64,000 bases of DNA from JAPOXR01 sp965221935 (GTDB lineage Bacteria; Pseudomonadota; Alphaproteobacteria; Rhodobacterales; Rhodobacteraceae), in NCBI GenBank assembly GCA_965221935.1, contig CBDCSZ010000001.1, forward strand, positions 1 to 64,000. Direction: 5' to 3'. Made by a program: the position numbers and the translations under genes. The first letter of the stretch is position 1. Each line of letters starts with the position of its first letter. The notes below the pieces were generated by a model. It had not been told where the DNA came from and made no database searches. It worked only from the letters and a program-made list of their open reading frames with translations. Shown piece after piece: positions 35,567 to 45,170 of the stretch.

Positions 35567-36790
35567 ATGCTGTTTTGGCTGTCCGCGTCTGCTCTGTCAG
35601 CGATTGTCGCCGGCGCGATTCTGTATCCGCTTCTCCGCAACCGCAGGCAGTCACTGTCCGACGGACAGCGGACTGTCGAGTTCTACAAGATTCAGCTCGG
35701 CGAAATTGAAAGCGACCTGGAGCGTGGCCTTATTTCTGCGGAAGAGGCGGAACAGTCGCGGCGTGAGATTTCGCGCCGGTTGATTAAAGCGCACGAGAAG
35801 GCTTCCCATGAGCAGCCGGCGGGCCAGGCGGCGCAGCTGCCGACCCTTCTCGCCGCGGCTTTCGTCTTTGTCCTTTTGGTGCCCGGCGCATTTGCTGTTT
35901 ACTGGCAAATCGGCAGGCCGCAATTGCCGGACATGCCGCTGGCTGACCGGCTGGCAGCCGCAGAATCTTTCCGGCTGGCCCGACCGACCCAGGAAGAAGC
36001 GCGGCTCGGCCGCGAAACCTGGGTCCCGCCCGAGGGCCTCGATCCGGAACATCTTCGGCTCGTCCAGAGGCTGCGCGACAGACTCGCGGAAAACAGTGCC
36101 GATCTTGAAGGTCACCGCCTGTTGGTCCGCAGCGAACTTTTCCTGGGCAACCTGCGCGGCGCGGTTGCGGCTCAGGAGCAGGTCGTCAGAATTCTTGGCG
36201 GCAAAGCCACATCGACCGACCACAGCGAACTTGCAGATCTCCTGATCGCGGAAGTCGGGGGATATGTCTCTCCCGATGCGGAACAGGCGATCGACCGGGC
36301 GCTTGCGCTCGACAACGGCAGCGCCGTTGCACGCTATTTTCTCGGCTTGATGCATGTGCAGTCAGGGCGCCCGGATCTGGCCGTCAGCATTTGGAGCGCA
36401 CTGATGTCAGAAGGCCCCCCTGACGCGCCTTGGATGGCCCAGATCCGCGATCGAATCCCGGGCGCCGCGCGTATGGCGGGTTTCGACCTGAAAGTGGAGC
36501 CGCCAGCTCTGCCGGGACCAAGCGCGGATGACATTGCCGCTGCGGGCGAATTGAGCGAGACCGAGCGAGCGGCAATGATTCGATCGATGGTGGAGGGGCT
36601 GAGACAGCGATTGGATGAAGAAGGCGGCACGGCTGCCGAGTGGGCGCGGCTGATCCGTTCATTGCTCGTGCTGGGGGATGCGGAGGGCGCCGAAACGGCG
36701 CTGAAGCGGGCCAAATCGGCATTCCGCGGGCAACCAGAAATGCTTGCCGTCATCGCTGCGGCGGCCGCGCCGGCGGAAGCTCGGAATTGA
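35567..36790 (+). CDS. ccmI: c-type cytochrome biogenesis protein CcmI
   Basis: A 407-residue membrane protein that delivers apocytochrome c to the heme-ligation complex. The start at 35567 (MLFWLSASALSAIV) opens with a transmembrane helix (about 1-22), then a cytoplasmic loop (QLGEIESDLERGLIS, residues 43-57), a second helix at about 91-113, and a periplasmic TPR-like region (YFLGLMHVQSGRPDLAV). The rest of the ccm genes are not adjacent. Its stop overlaps the proposed ruvX start in TTGA. Confidence 0.88.
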   Translation: MLFWLSASALSAIVAGAILYPLLRNRRQSLSDGQRTVEFYKIQLGEIESDLERGLISAEEAEQSRREISRRLIKAHEKASHEQPAGQAAQLPTLLAAAFVFVLLVPGAFAVYWQIGRPQLPDMPLADRLAAAESFRLARPTQEEARLGRETWVPPEGLDPEHLRLVQRLRDRLAENSADLEGHRLLVRSELFLGNLRGAVAAQEQVVRILGGKATSTDHSELADLLIAEVGGYVSPDAEQAIDRALALDNGSAVARYFLGLMHVQSGRPDLAVSIWSALMSEGPPDAPWMAQIRDRIPGAARMAGFDLKVEPPALPGPSADDIAAAGELSETERAAMIRSMVEGLRQRLDEEGGTAAEWARLIRSLLVLGDAEGAETALKRAKSAFRGQPEMLAVIAAAAAPAEARN

Positions 36791-37272
36791 ACCGGGTGTT
36801 TCAGAGTCTGGGCGGATTTTGCGGTCAGCTGCCTTTGGCAGGCACGCTGATCGGCATTGATCATGGCGCCAAATCCCTCGGCATAGCGGTGTCTGACCAT
36901 GAACGGCGGATATCGTCGCCCTTGACGACGATCAGGGCCAGGAGATTCAACGAACGAATCCGCCAGCTGCAAACGGTCTGCGATCAGCGCGACGTCGCGG
37001 GGGTCGTCATTGGCCTGCCGCGAAACATGGATGGGACAGAGGGGCCGAGATGCCAGTCAGTGCGGGCATTTGCGCGCAATCTGGCATCGAGAGTGGATTT
37101 GCCGATCACCTTCTGGGATGAAAGACTCTCGACTCATGAGGCTGAGAGCATGATGATTGATGCAGGTGTGGATCGGCGCCGGCGGAGCGAATCGATCGAC
37201 CGTGTCGCCGCATCGCTGATCCTTCAGGGCGCCTTGGACGCTCTGACAACGCGCGAGGCCGACCCTGACTGA
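36787..37272 (+). CDS. ruvX: Putative pre-16S rRNA nuclease / Holliday junction resolvase-like RuvX
   Basis: About 161 residues, YqgF family. Motifs: LIGIDHGAKSLGIAVSD, VIGLPRNMDG with Glu nearby, FWDERLSTHEAESM and the final SIDRVAASLILQGALD, carrying the acidic residues of an RNase H-like fold. No ATG start exists; the TTG at 36787, overlapping the ccmI stop, or the GTG at 36796 are the candidates, and alignment with the family slightly favours the GTG. It is coupled to ccmI and overlaps the DUF1289 gene. Confidence 0.87.
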   Translation: MNRVFQSLGGFCGQLPLAGTLIGIDHGAKSLGIAVSDHERRISSPLTTIRARRFNERIRQLQTVCDQRDVAGVVIGLPRNMDGTEGPRCQSVRAFARNLASRVDLPITFWDERLSTHEAESMMIDAGVDRRRRSESIDRVAASLILQGALDALTTREADPD

Positions 37273-37492
37273 AAAGACCTGGATCCGCCGGGAGCCGGAC
37301 AGCCCCTGTCAGCAGATCTGCATTATACATCCGCACGCGGAAATCTGCGTTGGCTGCCACCGCACCGCCGAAGAGGTCCGATTGTGGGCGGATTTTTCGC
37401 CGGAAAAGAGACGGCGCATTCTCGCTGAACTGCCTGGCCGGTCGGGAAAACTCAAGGTGCGGCGGGCTGGAAGGCGGCGTCGGCGGCAATAA
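37265..37492 (+). CDS. DUF1289 domain-containing protein
   Basis: About 75 residues with the family's Cys pattern: SPCQQICIIHPHAEICVGCHRTAEEVRLWADFSPEKRRRILAELP (quoted here in two parts as SPCQQICIIHP and CVGCHRTAEEV). The only start-like codon in frame before the Cys residues is CTG at 37265, overlapping the ruvX stop, because TGA at 37244 closes the frame upstream. An unusual start codon or a sequencing error is therefore involved. The C-terminus overlaps the convergent dusA gene by 41 bases. DUF1289 proteins probably bind a metal or cluster; function unknown. Confidence 0.65.
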   Translation: MTEKTWIRREPDSPCQQICIIHPHAEICVGCHRTAEEVRLWADFSPEKRRRILAELPGRSGKLKVRRAGRRRRRQ

Positions 37493-38564
37493 TGCGGTCC
37501 GCGGCTTTTCCTGTTTTGAGAATCGCCGAATCGTTCTGTGCCGCGATTTGCAGTTGTGAACCGCATTCCGCCATCGCATGGCATGCCCGTTCCATGATCC
37601 GCAATCCCTGGTCAGTGTTCAGCGACGGATGGGACAGCGTCTGCCGCCAGCGGCGGGCGCCGGGACAGCCCGAAAACAGCCCAAGCATATGCCGGGTGAC
37701 AGAAGTGGTCTTGCCGCCCTCTTCGCGGTGCCGTCTGATATAGGCCAGCATGTGCGGCAAGATCTCGATGCGCGAGGCTGAGTCGGCAGCGCCAAAGATC
37801 CGCCTGTCCACATCCAAGAGCATGGTCGCTGGCGACCGGTAGGCGGCGCGTCCCACCATCACGCCGTCCAATCCGTTTTCCAAAAGGGCCGATGCGTCGT
37901 CCAAGCTGGCGATTCCGCCGTTGATACAGATTTTGAGGTGGGGAAAGTCCCGTTTCATGCGGACCACCAGACTGTGGTTGAGCGGCGGAACCTCACGGTT
38001 CTGTTTTGGGCTCAGCCCGGAAAGCCATGCTTTCCGGGCATGGATCACGATTCTGCCGATCCCGGAACCGCTTGCGGCTTCAATAAACCTGGGCATGGTT
38101 TTCTCGGGCGCCTGCCCGTCAACGCCAATTCGGCACTTGAGCGTGACCTCGGTCCCGCCGGCTCCTTCAACCATTGCCCGGAGGCAATCCGCCGTTCGCT
38201 GCGCATCCTTCATCAACACGGCGCCAAAACAGCCGCCCTGAACTTTGTCGGACGGGCATCCCGAATTCAGGTTGATTTCGGCAAATCCCCGTTTGGCGCC
38301 GAGTCTGGCCGCCGCGAACAGCTGCGCCGGATCGGAACCGCCGATCTGGAGCGCCACCGGATGTTCAGCCGGGTCATGCGCCAGCAAACGGTCGGCATCT
38401 CCGTGCAGGAGGGCCGGCGCCGAGATCATTTCAGTGTACAACAGCGCCCGGCGGGTCATCAGACGGTGCAGATATCGGCAGTGCCTGTCTGTCCAGTCCA
38501 TCATCGGCGCAACCGCGAAACGGTATGACGGAAAGCCAGCTGCGATTTCAAGGTTTTTGCTCAT
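37452..38564 (-). CDS. dusA: tRNA-dihydrouridine(20/20a) synthase
   Basis: A 370-residue flavin enzyme that reduces uridines in the tRNA D-loop. The N-terminal FAVAPMMDWTDRHCRY and YTEMISA, the catalytic Cys103 in NLNSGCPSDKVQGG, IHARKAWLSGLSPKQNR and GGIASLDDA are all DusA signatures. The C-terminal helical domain contains VTRHMLGLF. The last 20 or so residues (ADRIIAADAAFQPAAP) overlap the DUF1289 frame. Single gene on the minus strand. Confidence 0.94.
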   Translation of the reverse strand: MSKNLEIAAGFPSYRFAVAPMMDWTDRHCRYLHRLMTRRALLYTEMISAPALLHGDADRLLAHDPAEHPVALQIGGSDPAQLFAAARLGAKRGFAEINLNSGCPSDKVQGGCFGAVLMKDAQRTADCLRAMVEGAGGTEVTLKCRIGVDGQAPEKTMPRFIEAASGSGIGRIVIHARKAWLSGLSPKQNREVPPLNHSLVVRMKRDFPHLKICINGGIASLDDASALLENGLDGVMVGRAAYRSPATMLLDVDRRIFGAADSASRIEILPHMLAYIRRHREEGGKTTSVTRHMLGLFSGCPGARRWRQTLSHPSLNTDQGLRIMERACHAMAECGSQLQIAAQNDSAILKTGKAADRIIAADAAFQPAAP

Positions 38565-38861
38565 GGCGCAAATCGGCGCGTCGACCGCAATCCACCCGGG
38601 ATATCATCAACTGTCGCTTAGCCCAGCGGCGGGAAATGTGAAACACGCAAGGCCTCCTCAGCCGCGGACGGGTGTGGATTGTTCTCGCAAAAGCGATCCC
38701 CCCGCCGCGGATTTTGCCCGGCCAGCCCTCTGTGCGCTCGCACATATGCCAACGCCGCTGTATTGAGCAGGTTTAAGAATGGCCCGGGGCCTGCCGCCGC
38801 GCTTGCCTGCGAACGGCGGAACCAAGGCGAGCTGCGCCTCTGCGGCTGACGGTTTGGCCCT

Positions 38862-41126
38862 ATGGAGCCGGAAACAGACTGGACGGCTGAAAGCAGTTGG
38901 GCACAGCGATCTGGACAGTCCGGCCGAATGCGGATTGAGAGCACTTGCGATGCGGACCGCGTTTGGGCCGCGGTCTGGCTTGAAGGGTCTTTGGATCCGG
39001 GTGTCGGCGGACAAGAACGGTTTGACGCGGTCAAACTCCGCATTGGCCGGCGCTCCGGCATCGCCGTGGCCGAGATACTGCTGGATGTGGGTCTCCCGGT
39101 TCTGCAGCCGCAGTCCGCGACTGTCAGAATTGACGATCGGATACGGGGGCGCTTTCTTGAAACCATTGAGCATCCCGCGGACGCCGTCGCTGTCGCCGAG
39201 TCACTCGCCTTCGCGGTTTTGGCTCTGCGGGCAAATGTCACCCTTCACGACTGCGCGGAACCGCTGCCGACCGGGCACATCTCCACCGGAATCGCCGAAT
39301 TCGACGAGTTCTTTGCGGCGGATGCGGCGGCGGAGCCGGTGTCGGCGAGCAGGCCTGCGCGCGGGATTCAACTGCCTGAGAGGGCGGTGACCGCCGGTGC
39401 TCAGCTGGGGATTCTGGATCGATCGGGCACCGGGATTTCATGTGCGCGGCAGGTAACTCTGCAGTCGGAATCCAATTCATCGGCGCTTGCCGCGGCGGCG
39501 GAGATGACAGCGGATCGCGCGGAATTCGGCGTTTCCCTCCCGAAACGTTTCAATGATATCGACCTGGACACGGCAACAGCCGCTTTGCTTGCAATCGAAA
39601 TCCCGACTGCCGCCGCGGTCTGCTTTTTCGGCGACACCGCCACGCCCTGGCAGAAACGCCGCCTGCAGGCGGCGCAGGCCTACCCGCTGCTTGCCGAACG
39701 GCTCGCTCACGACGATCAATTCAGAACCGTCATCGACGGCGGTCAACCGCTTGCGGCGGCTGTTGCGCAGCGTATCGGACTCAAACAGGGTCACCTGAGG
39801 CGCATCAGGAATCTCACCGCGCCGATTCCAGCCAATCGGGTGTTTGACCATGGCGCGGTCGCACAGGGCGCCGATCCGTTGGGCGTCAACAGAACGCGGC
39901 TTTACAGCTTGGGCGGCGAATTCAGCCTCGACCGGTTTATTGAGCTGATGAACGGTTACCCCGCCGATTGGGTTCCAGACAACGATGGCGGCTGGAACGA
40001 TTTCATTGATATCATGTCCTCCTGTGCGCTGCCGCTGAATGCGGCGTTTGGCGTCCCCGTGGAGACTGTGCTCAAATCCTCCCGCGGCAATTGGTCCGGT
40101 TTCAAGTCAGCACTCGCAACCGCTTTTGACACTCCCGTCCGGGAGTTTGACCGTCGCGGACTGGCGCTTGCAACATCCGACGCCTTGGAATTGGTCGACG
40201 ATTTCTGCCGCTGCGTGGTCCTGCCGCAGCTGCTTTGTTCGATCGCTGAGGTCAGGGAGCCGCTGCCCTCGCCATTGGAAAACGACATGTTCCGCGCCCG
40301 CCGGATTTCCTTTGGCGTCATTGCCGGCAATTCAGGCAACATCGCCGGCAAACTGTTCTCGTCCGCCCGCTCCTGGATTGCCCGAATTCCGGCCTTGATG
40401 GAAGCGGAGAACAGAAACGCGCCGGAGCAAAGCGCCGACGCGGCGCAATTCCAGGCCGACAACAGCTGGCCGCGCCTGGCGGACAATTTCACGGCAAAAA
40501 ATGGACTGGTTGTGCAGAATCTGAACTCAGAATCCGATCTCCGCGAAGAGTCCAGCAGATTGAGTCACTGCGTCGGCCGCCTGTACCTGCGCAAGGCCAG
40601 GAACGGAAACTGCCATATTTTCTCGGTTCGCAGCGCCGATTTGTCCGCCAGCCACTCGACAATTGAACTGACGCCGCCAGGGAGCGGGTTTGAGACCCAC
40701 GTCCTGGCCAATCTCAGCATCGTGCAGCACAAGGGACGGGCCAACCGCCGGCCGCGCCGCGACGCGGCGCAGGCTTGCTGGGAATGGTTTGAAGCGCTGC
40801 GGTCAGGCGAGCTCAGCTCAAATATTGATGACGTCCGGAATTGGCGGGAAAGACAGCGGGAATTGTTCAGCCACAACAATCCACAGTCACTTCGCGGCGC
40901 CGCGGCGATTGAAATGGAATGGTCGGCCGCGCTCGGTCGAAGGTGGAGAGAAAAGGAATTGAGAGCGGCAGTCTGGGAGGAGTGGCAAACGCACATTCTG
41001 AAAGGCGCGCTTGCGCGTGCGCGCGGCCCCGGCTTTCTCTACACCAAGCCGGAAATCCGGGAACTGCTCGCGTCGCTCAGCCCGCGGGCGGCCGAGACGC
41101 TGGCGGCGCGCGCCGGTCAAAAATGA
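38862..41126 (+). CDS. PcfJ-domain protein
   Basis: A 754-residue protein. From about residue 555 it carries the PcfJ-like core: EESSRLSHCVGRLYLRKARN with the conserved His-Cys-Val-Gly around 568-571, then IFSVRS, STIELT and the VQHKGRANRRP that ends the domain. The first 550 residues are without motifs I recognise, though regular and non-repetitive. PcfJ is named from a conjugative plasmid gene, but chromosomal homologues like this are common and their function is unknown. No conjugation genes are near. It stands alone, divergent from dusA and convergent with the choline-sulfatase gene. Confidence 0.78.
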   Translation: MEPETDWTAESSWAQRSGQSGRMRIESTCDADRVWAAVWLEGSLDPGVGGQERFDAVKLRIGRRSGIAVAEILLDVGLPVLQPQSATVRIDDRIRGRFLETIEHPADAVAVAESLAFAVLALRANVTLHDCAEPLPTGHISTGIAEFDEFFAADAAAEPVSASRPARGIQLPERAVTAGAQLGILDRSGTGISCARQVTLQSESNSSALAAAAEMTADRAEFGVSLPKRFNDIDLDTATAALLAIEIPTAAAVCFFGDTATPWQKRRLQAAQAYPLLAERLAHDDQFRTVIDGGQPLAAAVAQRIGLKQGHLRRIRNLTAPIPANRVFDHGAVAQGADPLGVNRTRLYSLGGEFSLDRFIELMNGYPADWVPDNDGGWNDFIDIMSSCALPLNAAFGVPVETVLKSSRGNWSGFKSALATAFDTPVREFDRRGLALATSDALELVDDFCRCVVLPQLLCSIAEVREPLPSPLENDMFRARRISFGVIAGNSGNIAGKLFSSARSWIARIPALMEAENRNAPEQSADAAQFQADNSWPRLADNFTAKNGLVVQNLNSESDLREESSRLSHCVGRLYLRKARNGNCHIFSVRSADLSASHSTIELTPPGSGFETHVLANLSIVQHKGRANRRPRRDAAQACWEWFEALRSGELSSNIDDVRNWRERQRELFSHNNPQSLRGAAAIEMEWSAALGRRWREKELRAAVWEEWQTHILKGALARARGPGFLYTKPEIRELLASLSPRAAETLAARAGQK

Positions 41127-41227
41127 AACGATTCCACGCCTGCGGAGGCAATTGGCAGGTGACTTGCTGCGCCGCCGCTTGATGCGATGTCCGGGCCGGG
41201 CAGGTGAGCCGTCGAATGGATTTCCGG

Positions 41228-42781
41228 CTATTCGGCCGCTGTCGGTTCGGAAGCCACCAGCGGCAGGCGCGCCCTAGCCTTGGTTTCGGCGGCGCCGGCG
41301 TTGCGCACATACCGGCATCCGTCATCCAGCCGGGTCAGATGAACATAGTTGGGGACGCCGCCGGTGATCCGATGCACCGCGAGGCGGCGCTGCTGCGAAA
41401 CCGCGATCTTGCGTGTCAACTGTCCGGGATCCCAATTCCTGAACAGGCGCTCCTCCAGCCTCTTCTGAATCGCCGCCGCCTCCGGCTTTCCGTGCCGGCT
41501 GGAGATTTCGTGCGGATCGCTGGCCAAATCGTAGAGAAGACATTCCCGGCCTTCGAGCCACATGAGTTTCCAGTGACCTTGTTTGACCATGCGGCTCGGT
41601 CCGGTCGAGCCATCGGCGGCAAATTCGGAAATCGCCAAATCCTTCATGTTTGAGCTGTCGCCGTGCAGCGGACCGACCAGTGAACAGCCGTCGATTTCGG
41701 TGGCGTAGCCGCCAAAATCCTGACCCTGCGCCAAATCCAATGCTGTCGGCATGAGATCGACCAAAGAGACGTTCTGCGTCACTCTGTTCGGCGCAAAACG
41801 ATCCGGCGCATAGAAAATGAGCGGCACTCTCGCAGCCCATTCAAAGAAATGCTGTTTGAACCACATGCCGCGCTCGCCCAGCATTTCCCCGTGATCGGCT
41901 GTCAGGATCACGATTGTGTTCCTGTCGAGCCCGGTCTCGCGCAGCGTGTCGACAAGCGCGCCAATCTTTTCGTCAAGATAGGAAATCATGCCGTAATAAC
42001 CGTGCCTGGCGAGACAGTAATGCTTGTCCGCAAGCGTGAATTCGTGCCGCCCCTGGCAGTAATGCAGGTTGCGGCTCAAATGGTCCATTTCGTGCTCGGC
42101 GAGCGGCGCCACCGCTGGCGGCTCAATGTCGTCTTCCCGATAAATGTCCCAGTATTTCTGCCCGATCACAAACGGGGAATGCGGGCTGGTAAAGGACACC
42201 GTCAACAGGAAGGGATCGCGGTCGCGCCGGCGGGCAAGATCGTAGATCGCCTGCCGGCCCTGGAATTCCACCTCGTCATCGTAATCCATCTGCATCGATC
42301 TGATGCAGGGACCGCTTTCGGCGACGGCCGAGATTGTGAGATTCGTCGGCCGGTATTCCCTGCCCTTCGTCCAATCGACCGTCCAGGCAAAGTTTGACGG
42401 ATAGATGTCAGTCGTGTGGCGTTTTTGGTACCCGTGCAGCTGGTCGGGGCCGACAAAATGCATCTTGCCGGACAGCTCCGCCCGATAACCGAGCGACCGC
42501 AAATAATGCGCAATCGTTGGAATCTCGGAGCTGAATTCGCTCGCATTGTCGTACATACCGATGGAAAACGGCAAAATTCCGCAATGCATGGAGGCACGGG
42601 AAGGGCCGCACATCGGAAGGTTGCAATAGCAGTTTTCGAACACCACCCCGTGTTCGGCGATGCGGTCTATGTTCGGCGCCTTGACCGTCGGGTTGCCGTA
42701 TGCCGACAGCGCGCCCGCCGCCAGCTGATCGGCCATGATCAGCAGAAAGTTCGGTGCCTTTGAACCCATAGCGCAGCTCAA
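41228..42781 (-). CDS. betC: Choline-sulfatase
   Basis: A 517-residue sulfatase that should release choline and sulfate from choline-O-sulfate. The formylglycine site is Cys58 in MCGPSRAS (C-x-P-S-R). The run SGKMHFVGPDQLHGYQKR followed by TTDIYPSNFAW is diagnostic of BetC rather than arylsulfatases. ADHGEMLGERGMWFKQHFFEW and the C-terminal choline-sulfatase tail also fit. It probably acts in the cytoplasm, as no signal peptide is present. Starts ATG 42781 or 42769. A separate maturation enzyme is needed and is not in the window. Confidence 0.88.
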   Translation of the reverse strand: MSCAMGSKAPNFLLIMADQLAAGALSAYGNPTVKAPNIDRIAEHGVVFENCYCNLPMCGPSRASMHCGILPFSIGMYDNASEFSSEIPTIAHYLRSLGYRAELSGKMHFVGPDQLHGYQKRHTTDIYPSNFAWTVDWTKGREYRPTNLTISAVAESGPCIRSMQMDYDDEVEFQGRQAIYDLARRRDRDPFLLTVSFTSPHSPFVIGQKYWDIYREDDIEPPAVAPLAEHEMDHLSRNLHYCQGRHEFTLADKHYCLARHGYYGMISYLDEKIGALVDTLRETGLDRNTIVILTADHGEMLGERGMWFKQHFFEWAARVPLIFYAPDRFAPNRVTQNVSLVDLMPTALDLAQGQDFGGYATEIDGCSLVGPLHGDSSNMKDLAISEFAADGSTGPSRMVKQGHWKLMWLEGRECLLYDLASDPHEISSRHGKPEAAAIQKRLEERLFRNWDPGQLTRKIAVSQQRRLAVHRITGGVPNYVHLTRLDDGCRYVRNAGAAETKARARLPLVASEPTAAE

Positions 42782-42829
42782 CAGATGGGACCGGGTCGGT
42801 CGCGGAGCTGCGCCCCCCGGAATCTTTGA

Positions 42830-43813
42830 TCAGCGAATCGTCAGGCCGAGAGAATCCAGGGCCTCGTCAAATATCGCGTACTGGTCGCTGACAAAGCTCT
42901 TCGTCTCTTCCGGCGACATGATCGCCACAATGTTGCCGAGGCTCTTGGTCAGACGGTTCCACGCCGCATCGCTCTTCAGAGATTCCAGCTTGTCCACCCA
43001 CTTGCCGACGACCTCGTCCGGCAGACCCGGCGGTCCGTAGATCGCCGACCATCCGATGATCTTTTCCAGATCGGGATGGCCAACCTCGGCGACGGTCGGC
43101 ACATCGGGGATGATGGCCTGCCGCTCCGGCATCGTCACCGCCAGCGCCGTCAACTGGCCCGCCTGAACGGCGCTGATGACGGCGGCGAGATTTTGCCATG
43201 AAAAGTCGACCTGCCCGCCAACCACCGCGGCGCGCGCCTTGCCGCCGCCCTTGTAGGGGATGTGCGTCATCGTCTCGAAGTCGGCATTCATCGTTTCCGC
43301 CATGACGGCTGTCGCGATGTGCAGCAGAGTGCCGACACCGGCGGAGCTGTATGACATTTCCTCGCCGGCCACGACTTTGGCCTCAAACTCGTCCCAGGTG
43401 CCGATCCCGCTCTCAGAGCTGACCACCAGCACGAACGGATTGATTTCGAGCATGCCGATGATTGTGAAATCGTCCCATTCGTATGGAATTGTTTTGTTCA
43501 TGGCCGGAACCCCCATTTGGCTCCCGACCCTGGCGGACAGCATTGTGTAACCGTCAGGCTCTGCGGCACGGACAAAGGCTGACCCGACAACGCCCGCGGC
43601 CCCGGTTCTGTTGACAGCGAGAATCGGCTGCCCAAGGTAGGTCGGCGCCGATCCGGCAATCATCCGTGCGGACAGGTCAGCGGCGCCGCCGGGACCGTAC
43701 GGGACAATAAGAGTGATCGGCCGTTCGGGATAGGACTGACCGACCGCAAACCATGGCAGCAGCGCGAGACCGAGCGCGACCGCTCCTGCCTTCACAACCT
43801 GAAACAGTCTCAA
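42830..43813 (-). CDS. Tripartite tricarboxylate transporter substrate-binding protein (TctC/Bug family)
   Basis: A 327-residue periplasmic binding protein. A signal peptide ends near WFAVGQS, followed by YPERPITLIVPYGPGGAADLSAR, the family hallmark. GIGTWDEF, and the C-terminal IYGPPGLPDEVV also fit. The start is TTG 43813, eight bases after GGGGAGG. It is divergent from a ROK regulator that separates it from the tctB/tctA membrane genes, so this receptor and that transporter likely work together. The ligand cannot be read from sequence. Confidence 0.88.
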   Translation of the reverse strand: MRLFQVVKAGAVALGLALLPWFAVGQSYPERPITLIVPYGPGGAADLSARMIAGSAPTYLGQPILAVNRTGAAGVVGSAFVRAAEPDGYTMLSARVGSQMGVPAMNKTIPYEWDDFTIIGMLEINPFVLVVSSESGIGTWDEFEAKVVAGEEMSYSSAGVGTLLHIATAVMAETMNADFETMTHIPYKGGGKARAAVVGGQVDFSWQNLAAVISAVQAGQLTALAVTMPERQAIIPDVPTVAEVGHPDLEKIIGWSAIYGPPGLPDEVVGKWVDKLESLKSDAAWNRLTKSLGNIVAIMSPEETKSFVSDQYAIFDEALDSLGLTIR

Positions 43814-43867
43814 AAAACATCCTCCCCTGTCCTGGACGGGGTGCGACGCGCGCCCCGCTGCAGTAAC

Positions 43868-43896
43868 TTGACACCGCGCCGCACAGATTCCAATAG
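43868..43896 (+). promoter_or_regulatory. Possible promoter of the ROK regulator gene
   Basis: TTGACA at 43868 matches the -35 box; 17 bases on, CAATAG is a weak -10 at 43891-43896. The ROK gene starts 32 bases later. It lies in the divergent gap shared with the tctC-type gene, a natural place for regulation. Confidence 0.35.
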
Positions 43897-43927
43897 TTTT
43901 TTTCCGGCGTCAAAAAAGAGATTCGCC

Positions 43928-45130
43928 ATGTCGGGTTCTTTTCACACCAACACTGGAGTGCGCCGAAAAAACCGGGCCGCAATTCTGCAGCAGATTTTCC
44001 AGGCCAAGGCGCTGACACGGCGCGAGCTCGGCGATATCACTGACTTGACGGCTTCCGGCCTTTCCCGGATTCTGCGCGAGCTGATCGATGCCGGGCTGGT
44101 CGTTGAAAGCGATCCAATCGAACGCAAGGGCGTTGTCGGCAGGCGGCAGTCCATGCTGTCAATCAGGCCAGAGGGCGCATTTGTCATCGGTATCGCGATC
44201 ACGGCCAACCGCCGCGGTGTGGCGCTGATGGACGCGTCGGGCCTGACAATTGACCGGACCGATATCCCGGACGCCGATATCACTAACGCCGAGACCGCGG
44301 CTGACCGGCTGGCGGAATCGGCGAACGGGCTCTTGCGAAAAAACCCCGTCGACAAGCGGAGAATCGTCGGTGCGGCGGTGTCTGTCGCGACCAATGACGC
44401 GCCGGACGCGCAAGGCAGGATCAACTCGCGGGTGTTGAATTGGACCAAAGCGCCGATTTCGGAATTGCTGCGGTCACGCCTGAACCTGCCGGTGACAACG
44501 ACCTCGCGGGCATCGAGCCTGATCGGAGCGGAACTCCGCCATTTGCCGAAGGCGGTGCGCGCCAATGTCTTTCTGATCAATGTCGGGCTGGGTATCGGCA
44601 CGGCATGGCAGCTCAGAGATGTGCAGCGGCTCGAAGGGCGCGATTACGGCTGCCTGGGGCATATTCCACATCCGTTTTCAGACATCGCGTGCGAGTGCGG
44701 GCGGCGGGGATGTCTCGAACATTGCGGTTCCGGCGCGGCGGTTGTGCGCACCCGGATCGGCGCCGGAAAACACAAAAGGATTCCTTTCACAGAAATCAAC
44801 GCGCAGCTGACGTCTGAACTCAGAGCCGCGGGACGGCGGGAGCCCGGCGCCATCGAAGCGTTCCGAACCGCCGGCCGGCGGCTCGCCTACGGGATCGATC
44901 TGGCCCACATCATGTTCAGCCCGACAAAAATCATCCTGACCGGAGAAACCGGCCGCCAGCCAGATTTTTCAGGGGGCGTGCTGCAAGGGCTGAGAGAGCT
45001 GAACTCGCTTCTGCCGCGCGACAAAATCACCATCGGCAACGCGACCACGGTCGAGTCCGCCGCTTTGACGGCGCTGAACGCGTTCCTGCTGTCGAGCGAC
45101 TTCGATTTTGGCAAAGTAAAGTCCACGTGA
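43928..45130 (+). CDS. ROK-family transcriptional regulator
   Basis: A 400-residue sugar-responsive repressor type (NagC/XylR group). The N-terminal winged helix (RRKNRAAILQQIFQAKALTRRELGDITDLTASGLSRILRELIDAG) is followed by a ROK kinase-like fold. LGHIPHPF then CECGRRGCLEHCGSG is the zinc-binding motif of ROK proteins. It lies between the divergent tctC gene and tctB-tctA, and probably controls both, which would suit a sugar-acid or related substrate. Confidence 0.9.
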   Translation: MSGSFHTNTGVRRKNRAAILQQIFQAKALTRRELGDITDLTASGLSRILRELIDAGLVVESDPIERKGVVGRRQSMLSIRPEGAFVIGIAITANRRGVALMDASGLTIDRTDIPDADITNAETAADRLAESANGLLRKNPVDKRRIVGAAVSVATNDAPDAQGRINSRVLNWTKAPISELLRSRLNLPVTTTSRASSLIGAELRHLPKAVRANVFLINVGLGIGTAWQLRDVQRLEGRDYGCLGHIPHPFSDIACECGRRGCLEHCGSGAAVVRTRIGAGKHKRIPFTEINAQLTSELRAAGRREPGAIEAFRTAGRRLAYGIDLAHIMFSPTKIILTGETGRQPDFSGGVLQGLRELNSLLPRDKITIGNATTVESAALTALNAFLLSSDFDFGKVKST

Positions 45131-45170
45131 CAGCGCAGCATATTCCGGCAAACCAACTTTCGCGGCTGCA

